NCBI GenBank assembly: GCA_943372215.1
Contig: CALRXU020000006.1
Location: 124,001-188,000, forward strand
Direction: 5' to 3'
Source: UBA6183 sp943372215
GTDB lineage: Bacteria; Bacteroidota; Bacteroidia; UKL13-3
Length of the DNA: 64,000 nucleotides
Shown piece after piece: positions 47,076 through 55,069 of this stretch. Under the pieces are notes generated by a model that did not search any database, was not told the DNA's origin, and worked only from the letters and a program-made list of their open reading frames with translations. Position 1 is the first letter of the stretch; every line of letters starts with the position of its first letter. The translations under genes and the position numbers were made by a program.

Positions 47076-47321
47076 TTTTGGTTAAAGCTAAATATACGGC
47101 AAAATAAACGGATAAGTTTCATATTTGATAATATATACAGCAGGGGTTATCAATAGTTTTTGTACAATGTACACTTTGTTAGAAATTTTTTAGGAAATGG
47201 CCCTAAGCCTGCATTATTGCTGGTCGACAAACAGTTAGCTGTTTAAAGTCAGGTATATTTTTAGCAACAACATTAATGTTAAATTAATGGAGAATTGACA
47301 AAAGGGGGGGTGTTCTTGCAC

Positions 47322-48392
47322 CTAAACAATAACGGTTCCATACAAACATCCTCCTACATGATCTTTTAATGCCCCGGTTACTGAGCGCAGACAATTGTAT
47401 TCATTCCTGATTTTTAACACCCCTAGAAATGCGAAGATGAGGGCTTCTTTAAAATCAATAACAAGTTTACTGGGAATTTGTAAGGGTGTTTGGGTGAGTT
47501 GTTCAATGCTTTTTATCAAGTGGTGGTTGTAAGTGCCTCCGCCTGTAACCAGCACGGATGAGAATTGATGTTGGTTAATGATGTGTGCAATTTGCCCTGC
47601 AATATGTTTATTGAATGTGGCCAGCAAATCTTCCACTGGCAATTGATGGTTGCCAACAATAGGCCAAAACTGTTGCTGCACCCATTCCAATCCCAATGAT
47701 TTGGCTTGTGTACTTTGGTAATAATCCAGTTGGTTTAAGGCGTGCAACAATTGTTGATGCACTTCACCCGATGCCGCTAATTTTCCACCATCATCAAAGG
47801 GTAAACCCAATTGTTGCGCCATCGGATTCATTACAATATTGCATGGGCTAATATCAAAGGCCAAACGTTGTTGCTCGTGGTTAAAACTGATGTTGCTAAA
47901 TCCACCCAGATTCAGGCAGGCATCAAATGCTTGAAATAACAAGGCATCACCAATGGGAACAAGTGGCGCTCCTTGTCCACCCAACATCACATCTACACTC
48001 CTGAAATCGCACACCACGGGAAGATTTGTTTCAGCGTGTATGGCTGCTCCGCTTCCAATTTGAGCAGTAAATCCTTGTTGTGGTTGATGGAAAATGGTGT
48101 GACCATGGCTGGCAATTAAATCAACCTGCAACTTGTTTTTGGCAATAAAAGCTTGTGCCAATTGGCCAAGGTATTTCCCCAAAAACACATCCGTTTTTGC
48201 ATAAGCTAAAGCGGGTTGATGGGGTAATTCGGTTAAACGGGTAATCCAGGTTTGGTTAAAAGGGATGGTTTCTGCCGCAACAATCTGGTAGCTCCAATGG
48301 CCTTGTTGCAATGTGAAATGACAGTAAGCCAAATCAACTCCATCCATTGATGTGCCTGACATGATGCCGATAACCCGATATGTTTTGTCCAT
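47322..48392 (-). CDS. anmK: Anhydro-N-acetylmuramic acid kinase
   Basis: Phosphorylates 1,6-anhydro-MurNAc recovered from peptidoglycan turnover. 356 residues. The ATPase-type N-terminus IGIMSGTSMDGVDLAYC, DFRSVDVMLGGQGAPLVP and LNLGGFSNIS are family hallmarks. VTGGGTYN near 270 is the C-terminal nucleotide-binding motif. Monocistronic, divergent from the aminotransferase-fold gene. Confidence 0.95.
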   Translation of the reverse strand: MDKTYRVIGIMSGTSMDGVDLAYCHFTLQQGHWSYQIVAAETIPFNQTWITRLTELPHQPALAYAKTDVFLGKYLGQLAQAFIAKNKLQVDLIASHGHTIFHQPQQGFTAQIGSGAAIHAETNLPVVCDFRSVDVMLGGQGAPLVPIGDALLFQAFDACLNLGGFSNISFNHEQQRLAFDISPCNIVMNPMAQQLGLPFDDGGKLAASGEVHQQLLHALNQLDYYQSTQAKSLGLEWVQQQFWPIVGNHQLPVEDLLATFNKHIAGQIAHIINQHQFSSVLVTGGGTYNHHLIKSIEQLTQTPLQIPSKLVIDFKEALIFAFLGVLKIRNEYNCLRSVTGALKDHVGGCLYGTVIV

Positions 48393-48480
48393 TCTTCAAA
48401 TTTAAAATGTTTTGTTTGGGCTGGTAATTAACCTTTGAACAAATTATCTTCCCATTGTTAATTATAGTTAACATACCACT

Positions 48481-49752
48481 ATGAAACCAAACCGTAGAAA
48501 TTTTTTGCGTCTGGCAGGCTCATCCTTGCTGGTTGCGGGAGCAAATCCGTTGGATGTATTTGCAGAGCAATTACATGTCTCCTTAAAACCTACCCATGAT
48601 ATTGATGAAACTTACTGGCAAATGATTAGGAAGCAGTTTCCCTTAAATAAGGAATTGACGTATTTAAACAATGGCACCATGGGACCATCGCCATACCCTG
48701 TAATTAGTGCCACCAATAAGGGTATGCTGTTGGCCGATGAAGAGGCGGATTATGGCGGTTGGGAAGCCACTTGCAAAAAACTGGGTGCATTTGTGGGTGT
48801 TGATGGAAGTGAAATTGCTTTAACCAGAAATGTAACAGAGGGCATTAATATCATAAGCAGTGGTTTAAAGTTGAATAAAGGAGACGAGGTGATTTTAACC
48901 ACCCATGAACATGCAGGCAATGCTTTTCCTTGGTTAAACTTGGCCAAACAAAAAGGGGTGGTGCTGCGCACGTTTAAACCAGCCGCAACGGCTGCCGAGG
49001 TGCTGAATCAAATTAATGCGCTTATCAATAAAAAAACACGTGTTATTGGTGTGCCTCATATTTTGTGTACACAAGGACAAATTTTACCCGCCAAAGAAAT
49101 TAGCAAGCTGGGTAAAGAAAAGGGGCTATTTGTGTTTTTAGATGGGGCGCACGGTCCGGGTATGTTGCCTATTAATTTAAAGGAAATAGGCTGTGACGCT
49201 TATGCAAGTTGTTGCCACAAGTGGATGCTGGGTCCTAAGGGAACGGGTTTTTTATACATCAACAAAAGTGCGTTTGATTTGGTGCAACCTGTGTTTGTGG
49301 GCGCAGGTAGTGATAATGCCAAATGGACTATGGCTGCTGAGCCACCACAAATGGGCGATTTTGCCGCTGATGCGCATCGGTATTATGCGGGTACTTTTAA
49401 TGGGGGCTTGTACCGTGGGGTAAATGCCAGTATTGATTTTATTCAAGATATTGGACAACAACACATCACCGATCGGATTTTGGCATTGGGTGCTTATGCA
49501 CAACAACGGCTTATTGGTTTGGGCGATAAAATAGAAATGCTAACACCAACTGAGCCGCAAAGCAGGGGAGCGGTTATCGGTTTTAGGGTAAAAGGAATAG
49601 AAGGCATGGATGTTTACCAAAAGGCGTTAAAGGAAAAAATCCGCATTAGGCAAGTGCATGAGAATGGGTTAAACAGCCTACGTTTATCAACCCATATTTA
49701 CAACAACACCACTGAAATAAACCGTTTTGTAGAGTTGGTAAAAGGGATGTAA
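48481..49752 (+). CDS. Tat-exported class V aminotransferase-fold PLP enzyme
   Basis: 423 residues. An N-terminal twin-Arg signal (PNRRNFLRLAGSSLLVAGA) is unusual for a PLP enzyme. The PLP Lys is in CCHKWMLGPKG (about 246-256), with D in FLDGAHGPG upstream. Closest to the isopenicillin-N-epimerase-like/cysteine desulfurase-type class V subgroup. The cofactor would have to be inserted before Tat export, consistent with a folded exported enzyme. Substrate unknown. Confidence 0.88.
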   Translation: MKPNRRNFLRLAGSSLLVAGANPLDVFAEQLHVSLKPTHDIDETYWQMIRKQFPLNKELTYLNNGTMGPSPYPVISATNKGMLLADEEADYGGWEATCKKLGAFVGVDGSEIALTRNVTEGINIISSGLKLNKGDEVILTTHEHAGNAFPWLNLAKQKGVVLRTFKPAATAAEVLNQINALINKKTRVIGVPHILCTQGQILPAKEISKLGKEKGLFVFLDGAHGPGMLPINLKEIGCDAYASCCHKWMLGPKGTGFLYINKSAFDLVQPVFVGAGSDNAKWTMAAEPPQMGDFAADAHRYYAGTFNGGLYRGVNASIDFIQDIGQQHITDRILALGAYAQQRLIGLGDKIEMLTPTEPQSRGAVIGFRVKGIEGMDVYQKALKEKIRIRQVHENGLNSLRLSTHIYNNTTEINRFVELVKGM

Positions 49753-49777
49753 TCTTGATAGATTTAATTCCACTTAT

Positions 49778-50269
49778 TTAGTTGGCAATAAAATGCTCAT
49801 AAAGAGAATAGATGATGTAGCCAATTAAAGAAATCCTAATTGCGAGACTAAAAACAGAATATTCGAGTTGTCCTTTTTCTAAGGTTAATGGTAGAATTTG
49901 TTGGGTTGTCCATGTAGGATTTAATTGCATGCCAAATTGATAATGCTTATCATCAAATGTTTCAATTTTTAAAACTTGCCCGCTCCCCAACCATGAATTT
50001 ATTTTAATTAATTGAGCTTTGGAAATGGAATCAAGCGGGATAACCCATGTGCCACAAATGATTTGTTTGTCAGTTAGCATAACTACTGCTCTTTGTGAAG
50101 TGATCCAGTTAGCTCCTCTTTTTATATTTTGGTCTCCACGCGTAATTATACCCTTACTTGCATCAGCACACCATACCCGTTCGCTGGGGTTGCTATTCTC
50201 AAATTGTTGTCGAACCTGTTTGGTTCTATACATCAAGTTAACAAGGGTACTTAAAAGTTGATTAATCAT
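49778..50269 (-). CDS. Small protein of unknown function
   Basis: 163 residues. A basic amphipathic N-terminus is followed by a beta-rich domain with AVVMLTDKQIICGTWVIPLDSIS, typical of a PH-like small barrel. A C-terminal hydrophobic helix (SLAIRISLIGYIIYSLYE) suggests membrane attachment. Not recognised. Confidence 0.65.
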   Translation of the reverse strand: MINQLLSTLVNLMYRTKQVRQQFENSNPSERVWCADASKGIITRGDQNIKRGANWITSQRAVVMLTDKQIICGTWVIPLDSISKAQLIKINSWLGSGQVLKIETFDDKHYQFGMQLNPTWTTQQILPLTLEKGQLEYSVFSLAIRISLIGYIIYSLYEHFIAN

Positions 50270-50293
50270 CCTAACTAAGCAATTTTAAGTTTG

Positions 50294-50911
50294 TTATTCA
50301 TCCACAGTAATGCGTTCTAGCAACTCATTCAGTTGGTCAAAATCTTTTACCCCAACTTGTTCTTCATCTCCTCCGGTAAGGTTAATGGCAAAGGGTTTAA
50401 AAGAGTTTAAGGTATTGATAACGGTATCGGTTGAAAGTTCCAGTCCCCAGATAATTTGATAAGTTTCGCAAAGTTTCGCCATTTCAATGCAATCATACTT
50501 TTCAGGCAAAGCAGATGCATAAAGGTGAAAGGCATCGCAGTTGTTGGCGTATGCTTTTATTTCAATGGCCAATGTTTCAGGTGTAAACTGATTCACATCT
50601 ATTTTTTTAATAATGGCTTTGCCTAAAGCGGGCAGTTCATCTGGCAATAACTGGTTGTTCAACTCAATCGCATCTACTTGCAACAACTCGCTAATGTCTT
50701 TAATTTCTTCAAATGATTGTGCGCCAAATTCTGCCACAATATTGCTGCCTGTAATCCAGTCCATCATTTCCTTAGCCTTAATAGGGGCAATATAATTTTC
50801 GTTGGTGGGGTCAAAACAAAACCCAATGTAATCAATGCCAACTGCAGCGGCATAGCGGGCATCGCTAAGGTTGCTTACTTGGCCTAACTTTACTTTAGTT
50901 AAAAACGACAT
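50294..50911 (-). CDS. TrpF-like beta/alpha-barrel protein lacking the catalytic Cys
   Basis: 205 residues. N-terminus VKLGQVSNLSDARYAAAVGIDYIGF aligns with the TrpF signature K-I-C-G-x-T-x-x-D-A, but the Cys is Gly (residue 10) and the Gly is Gln. The C-terminal NLTGGDEEQVGVKDFDQL matches TrpF's phosphate-binding end (G-x-E..G-x-K-D). The general-acid Asp is not obvious. It is therefore a paralogue that may not catalyse the phosphoribosylanthranilate isomerase reaction. No trp genes are nearby. Confidence 0.75.
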   Translation of the reverse strand: MSFLTKVKLGQVSNLSDARYAAAVGIDYIGFCFDPTNENYIAPIKAKEMMDWITGSNIVAEFGAQSFEEIKDISELLQVDAIELNNQLLPDELPALGKAIIKKIDVNQFTPETLAIEIKAYANNCDAFHLYASALPEKYDCIEMAKLCETYQIIWGLELSTDTVINTLNSFKPFAINLTGGDEEQVGVKDFDQLNELLERITVDE

Positions 50912-51009
50912 GCCGCGAAGATAATTGGTTTAACAGATATGTTGTTGGTTTGTGCTGGTAAATTGTGCCAGTGTACGTTATATTTACCGCAGTATCAATC
51001 GTATTAAAC

Positions 51010-51357
51010 ATGGCAACATCAACCAGTCCGCAGTCCACTTTTTTTAATGATGTGTTTGAAGTGGTAAAGCTTATACCCAAGGGCCGTGTAACCAGTTATG
51101 GGGCCATAGCCCGTTATTTGGGAGCAGCCAGAAGCAGCCGCACCGTAGGTTATGCCATGAATGCCGCGCATACTTTGCCCGATATACCCGCACAACGGGT
51201 AGTGAATAGAAATGGGTTGTTAACCGGAAAACATCACTTTGCTACGCCCACACAAATGCAAGAGTTGCTTGAAGCAGAAGGGGTAAAAGTAGTGGACGAC
51301 CAAGTGGTTGATTTTAGAAAAATATTTTGGGACCCCATGATAGAACTAACCCTATAA
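51010..51357 (+). CDS. Alkyltransferase-like (ATL) MGMT-family protein
   Basis: 115 residues from ATG 51010. The MGMT DNA-binding HTH is present (VTSYGAIARYLGAARSSRTVGYAM, including the Arg finger). The active-site PCHR is replaced by PAQR (60-63), so there is no methyl-accepting Cys. Such ATLs bind O6-alkylguanine and hand lesions to nucleotide excision repair (family knowledge). The neighbouring TrpF-like gene is divergent. It ends 4 bp before a small hydrolase gene. Confidence 0.88.
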   Translation: MATSTSPQSTFFNDVFEVVKLIPKGRVTSYGAIARYLGAARSSRTVGYAMNAAHTLPDIPAQRVVNRNGLLTGKHHFATPTQMQELLEAEGVKVVDDQVVDFRKIFWDPMIELTL

Positions 51358-51361
51358 CCTT

Positions 51362-52015
51362 ATGCGTATTTATTTAATTAGTGGGTTAGGTGCCGACCAA
51401 CGGGCATTTAAAAAATTAACGTGGCACAAGCAGGCCGAAGTAATATTTGTGCCGTGGATTAAACCCATAAAAAACGAAACATTAAACTCTTATGCAAGGC
51501 GGCTGGCCTTAACCATAGATACTGACTCAGCACCTTATGCGTTGGTGGGATTATCATTTGGTGGCATGTTGGCCAGTGAAATGAACACGTTTTTAAATCC
51601 TACTAAAACCATTTTGTTAAGCAGCATTAACAGGTATAACGAATTGTCTTTTTATTACCGCTGGCCGGGTAAATTGGGTTTGCATCATTTGCTGCCAGCT
51701 AAGCCAGGCAATCGGGCCAATTTTTTAATCAGTTGGTTGTTTGGTATTGATAACAAAACAGACAAAGCCTTATTAAGCGATGCGCTGGCCAATACCGACC
51801 CAGTGTTTTCCCATTGGGCCATTGATGCCATTGTAAAATGGAAGAAAACCACTTTAGATAAAGAAGTCATTCGCTTGCATGGCACAAACGATTATGTTTT
51901 GCCAATAACCAATTTTACTCCCGATTACCTAGTGAAACAGGGCGGCCATTTAATGGTGATGAACAAGGCAGAGGAGGTTTCAAGGATATTAAATGAGGTG
52001 ATGTTTGGGGAGTAG
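51362..52015 (+). CDS. Alpha/beta hydrolase
   Basis: 217 residues. Starts IYLISGLGADQRAF (oxyanion strand), with a nucleophile elbow VGLSFGGM (S65) and a C-terminal Asp in HGTNDYVLP and His in QGGHLMV. Soluble, no signal. Substrate unknown. It sits 4 bp after the ATL gene, so it may be cotranscribed. Confidence 0.84.
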   Translation: MRIYLISGLGADQRAFKKLTWHKQAEVIFVPWIKPIKNETLNSYARRLALTIDTDSAPYALVGLSFGGMLASEMNTFLNPTKTILLSSINRYNELSFYYRWPGKLGLHHLLPAKPGNRANFLISWLFGIDNKTDKALLSDALANTDPVFSHWAIDAIVKWKKTTLDKEVIRLHGTNDYVLPITNFTPDYLVKQGGHLMVMNKAEEVSRILNEVMFGE

Positions 52016-52154
52016 TTATGCCAAACTTTAACTGTTATCAATACTGTTTACACTATTTATACAAATAAGTTAAAAAAATGGTATCTTGTTCCTGTATTTT
52101 TTATATTTGAATAATTAAATGGGTAAATACAGGAGTTTTAAACCAGTTTGTTGT

Positions 52155-52194
52155 AAAAAAGAGTATTTTCCCTATAAAAAAAGGGTATTTCTAC
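52155..52194 (+). promoter_or_regulatory. Shared 40-bp upstream element, copy 2
   Basis: AAAAAAGAGT, TTTTCCCTAT, an A-run, GGGTATTTCTAC. Matches 34545-34584 read on the minus strand at about 34 of 40 positions and in the same orientation relative to the downstream gene. Likely a binding site or conserved small repeat. Confidence 0.5.
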
Positions 52195-52220
52195 TAAACC
52201 AAGTAATATAAATGCGGTTG

Positions 52221-52228
52221 TATTTTTG
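52221..52228 (+). promoter_or_regulatory. Candidate -7 box of the lipoprotein array
   Basis: TATTTTTG matches TAnnTTTG, about 100 bp before the first lipoprotein start. No clear -33 box. Confidence 0.4.
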
Positions 52229-52327
52229 TAAAAGAAAGATGTAACCGCCTTATCAAGCATATATTAGGGAGTCAATTTTTTGCCTAAGTATGATTGCTGA
52301 GAGTATATACCTTTAAACAAATTTTAA

Positions 52328-52972
52328 ATGAAAGTAGATAACATTAAACTTTTTTTTGTCATCGGTTTCGCATCACTGTTTCTATCTAATTGCGGCAATG
52401 ACGACCCCTGTGAAGGGGTTACCACTCGCATTTATACGGAAACGTTAAGTCAGTTTGAACTAGATAAAGTGCCATATACAGGATTTGATACCCTGTATTT
52501 CTTAAACAAGGAGGGTGATACCTGCATTACAAAAGGAACGGGGAAGAAATATTTTGTGGAACAACGAGAATCATTAAACATGCCGGGTTGCCCGCCATCT
52601 AGCATCACCAAATCTAACGCCTATAAAATTGAATTTGTTCCCATTAAAGGCAATCTGGCTTTTGATTTTATTATGAGTAAAAAAGAAAGCTGTATTTCTG
52701 TAATTCATAAATTCAACACCAGATCTAATGAGCCTTATTTTAAGCTTGCTCTCTACCTTATTGGACAGGTGAGTACTACAGAGCAAAACTATACTGATAC
52801 AATGATGATTAATAATCAAAAATATGGTCGAGTATATAAGATGTCCGTTAAACAATTCAATGCTAATCTTGAAGACTCCAGCTATAAGGCATATGCAAAT
52901 CAAAGCCACGGTGTGTTGCACTTATCCAGTGTAAAAGACAACATGTCGTTTTCAATCATTAAAAAACCTTAA
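52328..52972 (+). CDS. Tandem lipoprotein, copy 1 (type A)
   Basis: 214 residues. Lipoprotein signal FASLFLSNC (the Cys begins CGNDDPC). The N-terminal variable tract begins EGVTTRIYTETLSQ. The central block GFDTLYFLNKEGDTC...MPGCPPSSITKSNAY is almost identical in all four copies. A variable stretch follows NEPYF, then an identical end HGVLHLSSVKDNMSFSIIK. No family recognised. The N-terminal signal region differs from copies 2-4. Confidence 0.78.
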   Translation: MKVDNIKLFFVIGFASLFLSNCGNDDPCEGVTTRIYTETLSQFELDKVPYTGFDTLYFLNKEGDTCITKGTGKKYFVEQRESLNMPGCPPSSITKSNAYKIEFVPIKGNLAFDFIMSKKESCISVIHKFNTRSNEPYFKLALYLIGQVSTTEQNYTDTMMINNQKYGRVYKMSVKQFNANLEDSSYKAYANQSHGVLHLSSVKDNMSFSIIKKP

Positions 52973-52982
52973 GCAATAATCG

Positions 52983-53669
52983 ATGAAAGCATTTATTAAC
53001 CCCATATTAGGCACAGTAAAAATAATTTCACGCAGGTGTAAACTTATAATGGCCATAGGTTTAGCCGCCTTCACCTTAATAAATTGCGGCAATGACGACC
53101 CCTGTGGTAAGGATGCAGAAACTCTCTATTATTATGAAACGTTAAGTCAGTTTGAACTAGATAAAGTGCCTTATACAGGATTTGATACCTTGTATTTCTT
53201 AAACAAGGAGGGTGATACCTGCATTACAAAAGGAACTGGTAAGCAGTTTTTTGTAGAACAACGGGAGTCATTAAATATGCCGGGTTGCCCGCCATCTAGC
53301 ATCACCAAATCCAATGCTTATAAAATTGAATTTGTTCCCATTAAAGGCAACCTGGCCTTTGATTTTATTATGAGTAAACAGACTAGGTGTGTGAAAGTCA
53401 TTCATAAATTAAATACACGGGCTAATGAACCTTATTTTGAAGTAGAACTTAACCAACTTGGGCAAATAAGTTCAACAGGACAATATTACACAGATACCAT
53501 GGTGATTAATAAACAAAAGTATGGTAGGGTGTATCAAGCTATTGTTATTCAATTTAATGTTACTCTTAAAGACTCAACCTATAAATCATACATTAACCAA
53601 AGCCATGGCGTATTGCACCTATCCAGTGTAAAAGACAATATGTCGTTTTCAATCATTAAAAAACCTTAA
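52983..53669 (+). CDS. Tandem lipoprotein, copy 2 (type B)
   Basis: 228 residues. The N-terminus INPILGTVKIISRRCK precedes a signal-like MAIGLAAFTLINC; translation could also start at the inner Met. Variable tract GKDAETLYYYETL. Core and C-terminus as in copy 1. Confidence 0.78.
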   Translation: MKAFINPILGTVKIISRRCKLIMAIGLAAFTLINCGNDDPCGKDAETLYYYETLSQFELDKVPYTGFDTLYFLNKEGDTCITKGTGKQFFVEQRESLNMPGCPPSSITKSNAYKIEFVPIKGNLAFDFIMSKQTRCVKVIHKLNTRANEPYFEVELNQLGQISSTGQYYTDTMVINKQKYGRVYQAIVIQFNVTLKDSTYKSYINQSHGVLHLSSVKDNMSFSIIKKP

Positions 53670-53678
53670 ATAACATTT

Positions 53679-54362
53679 GTGAAAACATTTACTCACTCCA
53701 TATTAGGCACAGTAAAAATAATTTTACGCAGGTGTAAACTTATAATGGCCATAGGTTTAGCCGCCTTCACCTTAATAAATTGTGGCAATGACGATCCCTG
53801 TGAAGGGGTTACCACTCGCATTTATACGGAAACGTTAAGTCAGTTTGAACTAGATAAAGTGCCATATACAGGATTTGATACCTTGTTTTTTTTAAACAAA
53901 GAGGGTGATACTTGCATTACAAAAGGAACGGGGAAGAAATATTTTGTGGAACAACGAGAATCATTAAACATGCCAGGTTGCCCGCCATCTAGCATCACCA
54001 AATCCAATGCTTATAAAATTGAATTTGTTCCCATTAAAGGCAATCTGGCCTTTGATTTTATAATGAGTAAAAAGAGCAGTAGCGTTAAGGTTATTCACAA
54101 ATTCAATACACGGGCTAATGAACCTTACTTTGAGCGCCAACTCTATCTACTTGGGCAACAAAGCACAACAAAGGAAATTTACACAGATACCATGGTGATT
54201 AATAGCCAAAAGTATGGTCGGGTATATCTGGCAAATGTTAATCAATCAGATGTGTATCTTGGTGATACTTCCTATAAATCATACATCAACCAAAGCCACG
54301 GTGTGTTGCACCTATCCAGTGTAAAAGACAACATGTCGTTTTCAATCATTAAAAAACCTTAA
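53679..54362 (+). CDS. Tandem lipoprotein, copy 3 (type A')
   Basis: 227 residues from a GTG start. The N-terminus and signal are as in copy 2, but the variable tract EGVTTRIYTETLSQ is as in copy 1, a clear mosaic of both types. It has its own C-terminal variable segment (LGQQSTTKEIYTDTM..., QSDVYLGD). Confidence 0.78.
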   Translation: MKTFTHSILGTVKIILRRCKLIMAIGLAAFTLINCGNDDPCEGVTTRIYTETLSQFELDKVPYTGFDTLFFLNKEGDTCITKGTGKKYFVEQRESLNMPGCPPSSITKSNAYKIEFVPIKGNLAFDFIMSKKSSSVKVIHKFNTRANEPYFERQLYLLGQQSTTKEIYTDTMVINSQKYGRVYLANVNQSDVYLGDTSYKSYINQSHGVLHLSSVKDNMSFSIIKKP

Positions 54363-54372
54363 GCAATAATCT

Positions 54373-55059
54373 ATGAAAGCATTTATCAACCCCATATTAG
54401 GCACAGTAAAAATAATTTTACGTAGGTGTAAACTTGTAATGGCCATAGGTTTAGCCGCCTTCACCTTAACAAATTGCGGCAATGACGACCCCTGTGGTAA
54501 GGATGCAGAAACGTTATATTACTATGAAACACTAAGTGATTTTGAATTAAACAAAGCTCCCTATACAGGATTTGATACCTTATATTTTTTAAACAAAGAG
54601 GGTGATACCTGCATTACAAAAGGAACGGGGAAGAAATATTTTGTGGAACAACGAGAATCATTAAACATGCCAGGTTGCCCGCCATCTAGCATCACCAAAT
54701 CAAATGCTTATAAAATTGAATTTGTTCCCATTAAAGGCAATCTGGCCTTTGATTTTATTATGAGTAAACAGACTGGGAGTGTTAAGGTTATTCATAAATT
54801 CAATACACGCGCTAATGAACCGTACTTTGAAGTTGCTTTTTATCTTCTTGGACAAATAAGTTCAACAGGACAATATTACACTGATACCATGGTGATTAAT
54901 AACCAAAAGTACGGTAGGGTGTATCAAGCTATTGTTATTCAATTTAATGTTACTCTTAAAGACTCAACCTATAAATCATACATCAACCAAAGTCATGGCG
55001 TATTGCACTTATCCAGTGTAAAAGACAACATGTCGTTTTCAATCATTAAAAAACCTTAA
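54373..55059 (+). CDS. Tandem lipoprotein, copy 4 (type B')
   Basis: 228 residues. Signal as in copy 2; variable tract GKDAETLYYYETLSDFELNK; C-terminal variable segment nearly the same as copy 2. It ends 10 bp before the large secreted enzyme gene, so the array and that gene probably share an mRNA. Confidence 0.78.
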   Translation: MKAFINPILGTVKIILRRCKLVMAIGLAAFTLTNCGNDDPCGKDAETLYYYETLSDFELNKAPYTGFDTLYFLNKEGDTCITKGTGKKYFVEQRESLNMPGCPPSSITKSNAYKIEFVPIKGNLAFDFIMSKQTGSVKVIHKFNTRANEPYFEVAFYLLGQISSTGQYYTDTMVINNQKYGRVYQAIVIQFNVTLKDSTYKSYINQSHGVLHLSSVKDNMSFSIIKKP

Positions 55060-55069
55060 GCAATAATCT

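Larger units (their letters stand above)
52016..52327. other. 312-bp intergenic leader of the lipoprotein array
   Basis: AT-rich. It contains the 40-bp shared element (52155-52194), a -7 match TATATTTG (52102-52109), a second match TATTTTTG (52221-52228), and an inverted repeat GCGGTT/AACCGC (52215-52249) that could fold in the leader. No ORF. Confidence 0.55.
52328..55059 (+). repeat. Array of four tandem paralogous lipoprotein genes
   Basis: Four genes, each separated by 9-10 bp. The shared core of about 80 residues and the shared C-terminus are nearly identical at DNA level, while two tracts vary. Copies 1 and 3 share the EGVTTRIYTETL tract, and copies 2 and 4 share the GKDAETLYYYETL tract plus a long C-terminal variable segment (GQYYTDTMVIN...QFNVTLKDSTYKSY). 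This is an A-B-A'-B' pattern, as expected if a two-gene unit was duplicated. The spacer CCTTAAGCAATAAT occurs after copies 1, 3 and 4 but not 2. Confidence 0.85.

Noticed and set aside
52328..55059. Immunity-gene array for a toxin
   Set aside because: The genes are exported lipoproteins with no toxin gene upstream; the pattern fits surface variation better. Left open as a weak alternative.
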